In this document: piece after piece, positions 21,443 to 21,955 of the stretch
Layout: every line of letters begins with the position of its first letter
Numbering within the stretch: the first letter of the stretch is position 1
Assembly (NCBI GenBank): GCA_021371965.1
Contig: JAJFVE010000061.1
Span: 1-21,955 of the forward strand
Direction of reading: 5' to 3'
Length of the DNA: 21,955 nucleotides
Source of the DNA: Planctomycetaceae bacterium
Lineage (GTDB): Bacteria; Planctomycetota; Phycisphaerae; SM23-33
Notes under the pieces: generated by a model
The model's database searches: none
Told to the model about the DNA's origin: nothing
What the model saw: only the letters and a program-made list of their open reading frames with translations
Translations under genes and position numbers: made by a program

Positions 21443-21955
21443 ATGCGAATGCAATACTTCCTCGGTATCGACGTGGGCACCAGCGGCACCAAGTCGCTGA
21501 TCATGGACGCGCGGGCCAAGGTGCTGGCAACCGCCACGGCCGAACATCCCATCTACGCACCCAAGCCCGGCTGGAGCGAGCAGAAGCCCGAGCAGTGGTG
21601 GGCCTCGACCGTCGCGTCGGTGCGGACCGTGATCAAGAAAGCGAAGATCAACGCCAAGGCCATCGCGGCTGTCGGATTCTCCGGTCAGATGCACGGGCTG
21701 GTGATCACCGACGCGGCCGGCAAGGTGCTGCGACCCAGCCTGATCTGGAACGACCAGCGCACGGCAGTCGAGGCCGCCGAGATCGAAGCGGCCGTCGGCG
21801 GCAAGAAGAACCTTATCAAGCTCGTGGGCAACCAGGCCCAGACCTCCTTCACGCTGACCAAGCTGATGTGGGTGCGCAAGCACGAGCCGAAGATCTACGA
21901 CCGCATCAAGCACTTCCTGCTGCCCAAGGACTACATCCGCCTGAAGATGACCGGC
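21443..21955 (+). CDS. xylB: Xylulokinase (FGGY family), 3'-truncated by the window
   Basis: The 171 residues visible run off the end of the window without a stop. FLGIDVGTSGTKSLIMD (residues 6-22) is the FGGY ATP-binding block; GWSEQKPEQWW, GFSGQMHGLV and LIWNDQRT are the sugar-binding signature of xylulokinases, and NQAQTSFTLTKLMWVRKHEP with LLPKDYIRLKMTG agree. The enzyme phosphorylates D-xylulose to D-xylulose 5-phosphate, leading to the pentose phosphate pathway. ATG 21443 is preferred over 21449 because AAAGG lies about six bases upstream. FGGY relatives with other sugars (such as L-xylulose or ribulose) cannot be excluded. Confidence 0.88.
   Translation, partial: MRMQYFLGIDVGTSGTKSLIMDARAKVLATATAEHPIYAPKPGWSEQKPEQWWASTVASVRTVIKKAKINAKAIAAVGFSGQMHGLVITDAAGKVLRPSLIWNDQRTAVEAAEIEAAVGGKKNLIKLVGNQAQTSFTLTKLMWVRKHEPKIYDRIKHFLLPKDYIRLKMTG

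Overview
The window is GC-rich bacterial chromosome, most likely from a planctomycete (Phycisphaerae-like). This is an inference from gene content: a PEP-CTERM exported protease, a sulfatase-like hydrolase beside a sulfotransferase, several sugar-metabolism genes typical of polysaccharide degraders, a long B12-dependent ribonucleotide reductase, and intergenic regions packed with short palindromic and tandem repeats. No rRNA, tRNA, CRISPR array, insertion sequence or phage gene was seen.

Layout. (1) 1-4277, plus strand: the 3' end of a PHP-domain metallohydrolase, a PEP-CTERM trypsin-like protease bracketed by two copies of a composite hairpin repeat, an exported metallophosphoesterase, and a small EF-Tu-domain-like protein. 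(2) 4326-4700: a heptamer tandem array leading into L-rhamnose mutarotase (rhaM). (3) 4816-11573, minus strand, probably co-transcribed or nearly so: GH127-type beta-L-arabinofuranosidase, TIM-barrel sugar isomerase/epimerase, an alkaline-phosphatase-superfamily 'sulfatase' whose formylglycine motif is absent, sulfotransferase, and Gfo/Idh/MocA dehydrogenase. A divergent MFS transporter (11686-13092) shares the GH127 upstream region. (4) 13134-15684: a carbohydrate-esterase-like alpha/beta hydrolase (minus) divergent from a sirtuin (plus). (5) 15986-20993, plus strand: folC, then a 505-base control region, then nrdJ. (6) 21443 to the end: 5' part of a xylulokinase.

How the genes fit together. 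Regions 2, 3 and 6, with the esterase and the MFS transporter, look like a scattered toolkit for plant or algal polysaccharides carrying arabinose, rhamnose, xylose, acetyl and possibly sulfate groups. This is inferred from families only. folC and nrdJ are housekeeping genes of folate and dNTP supply.

Most notable points: (a) two NrdR-box-like 16-mers 16 bases apart, plus a perfect DnaA box, upstream of nrdJ; (b) a palindromic repeat that also occurs intergenically has become an in-frame loop of the GH127 protein; (c) four tandem arrays with different unit sequences but all with an exact 7-base period, and four long inverted repeats, most with a visible 9-base period in their arms; (d) the sulfatase homologue has Thr-Thr-Ser-Gly-Tyr where Cys/Ser-X-Pro-X-Arg is expected.
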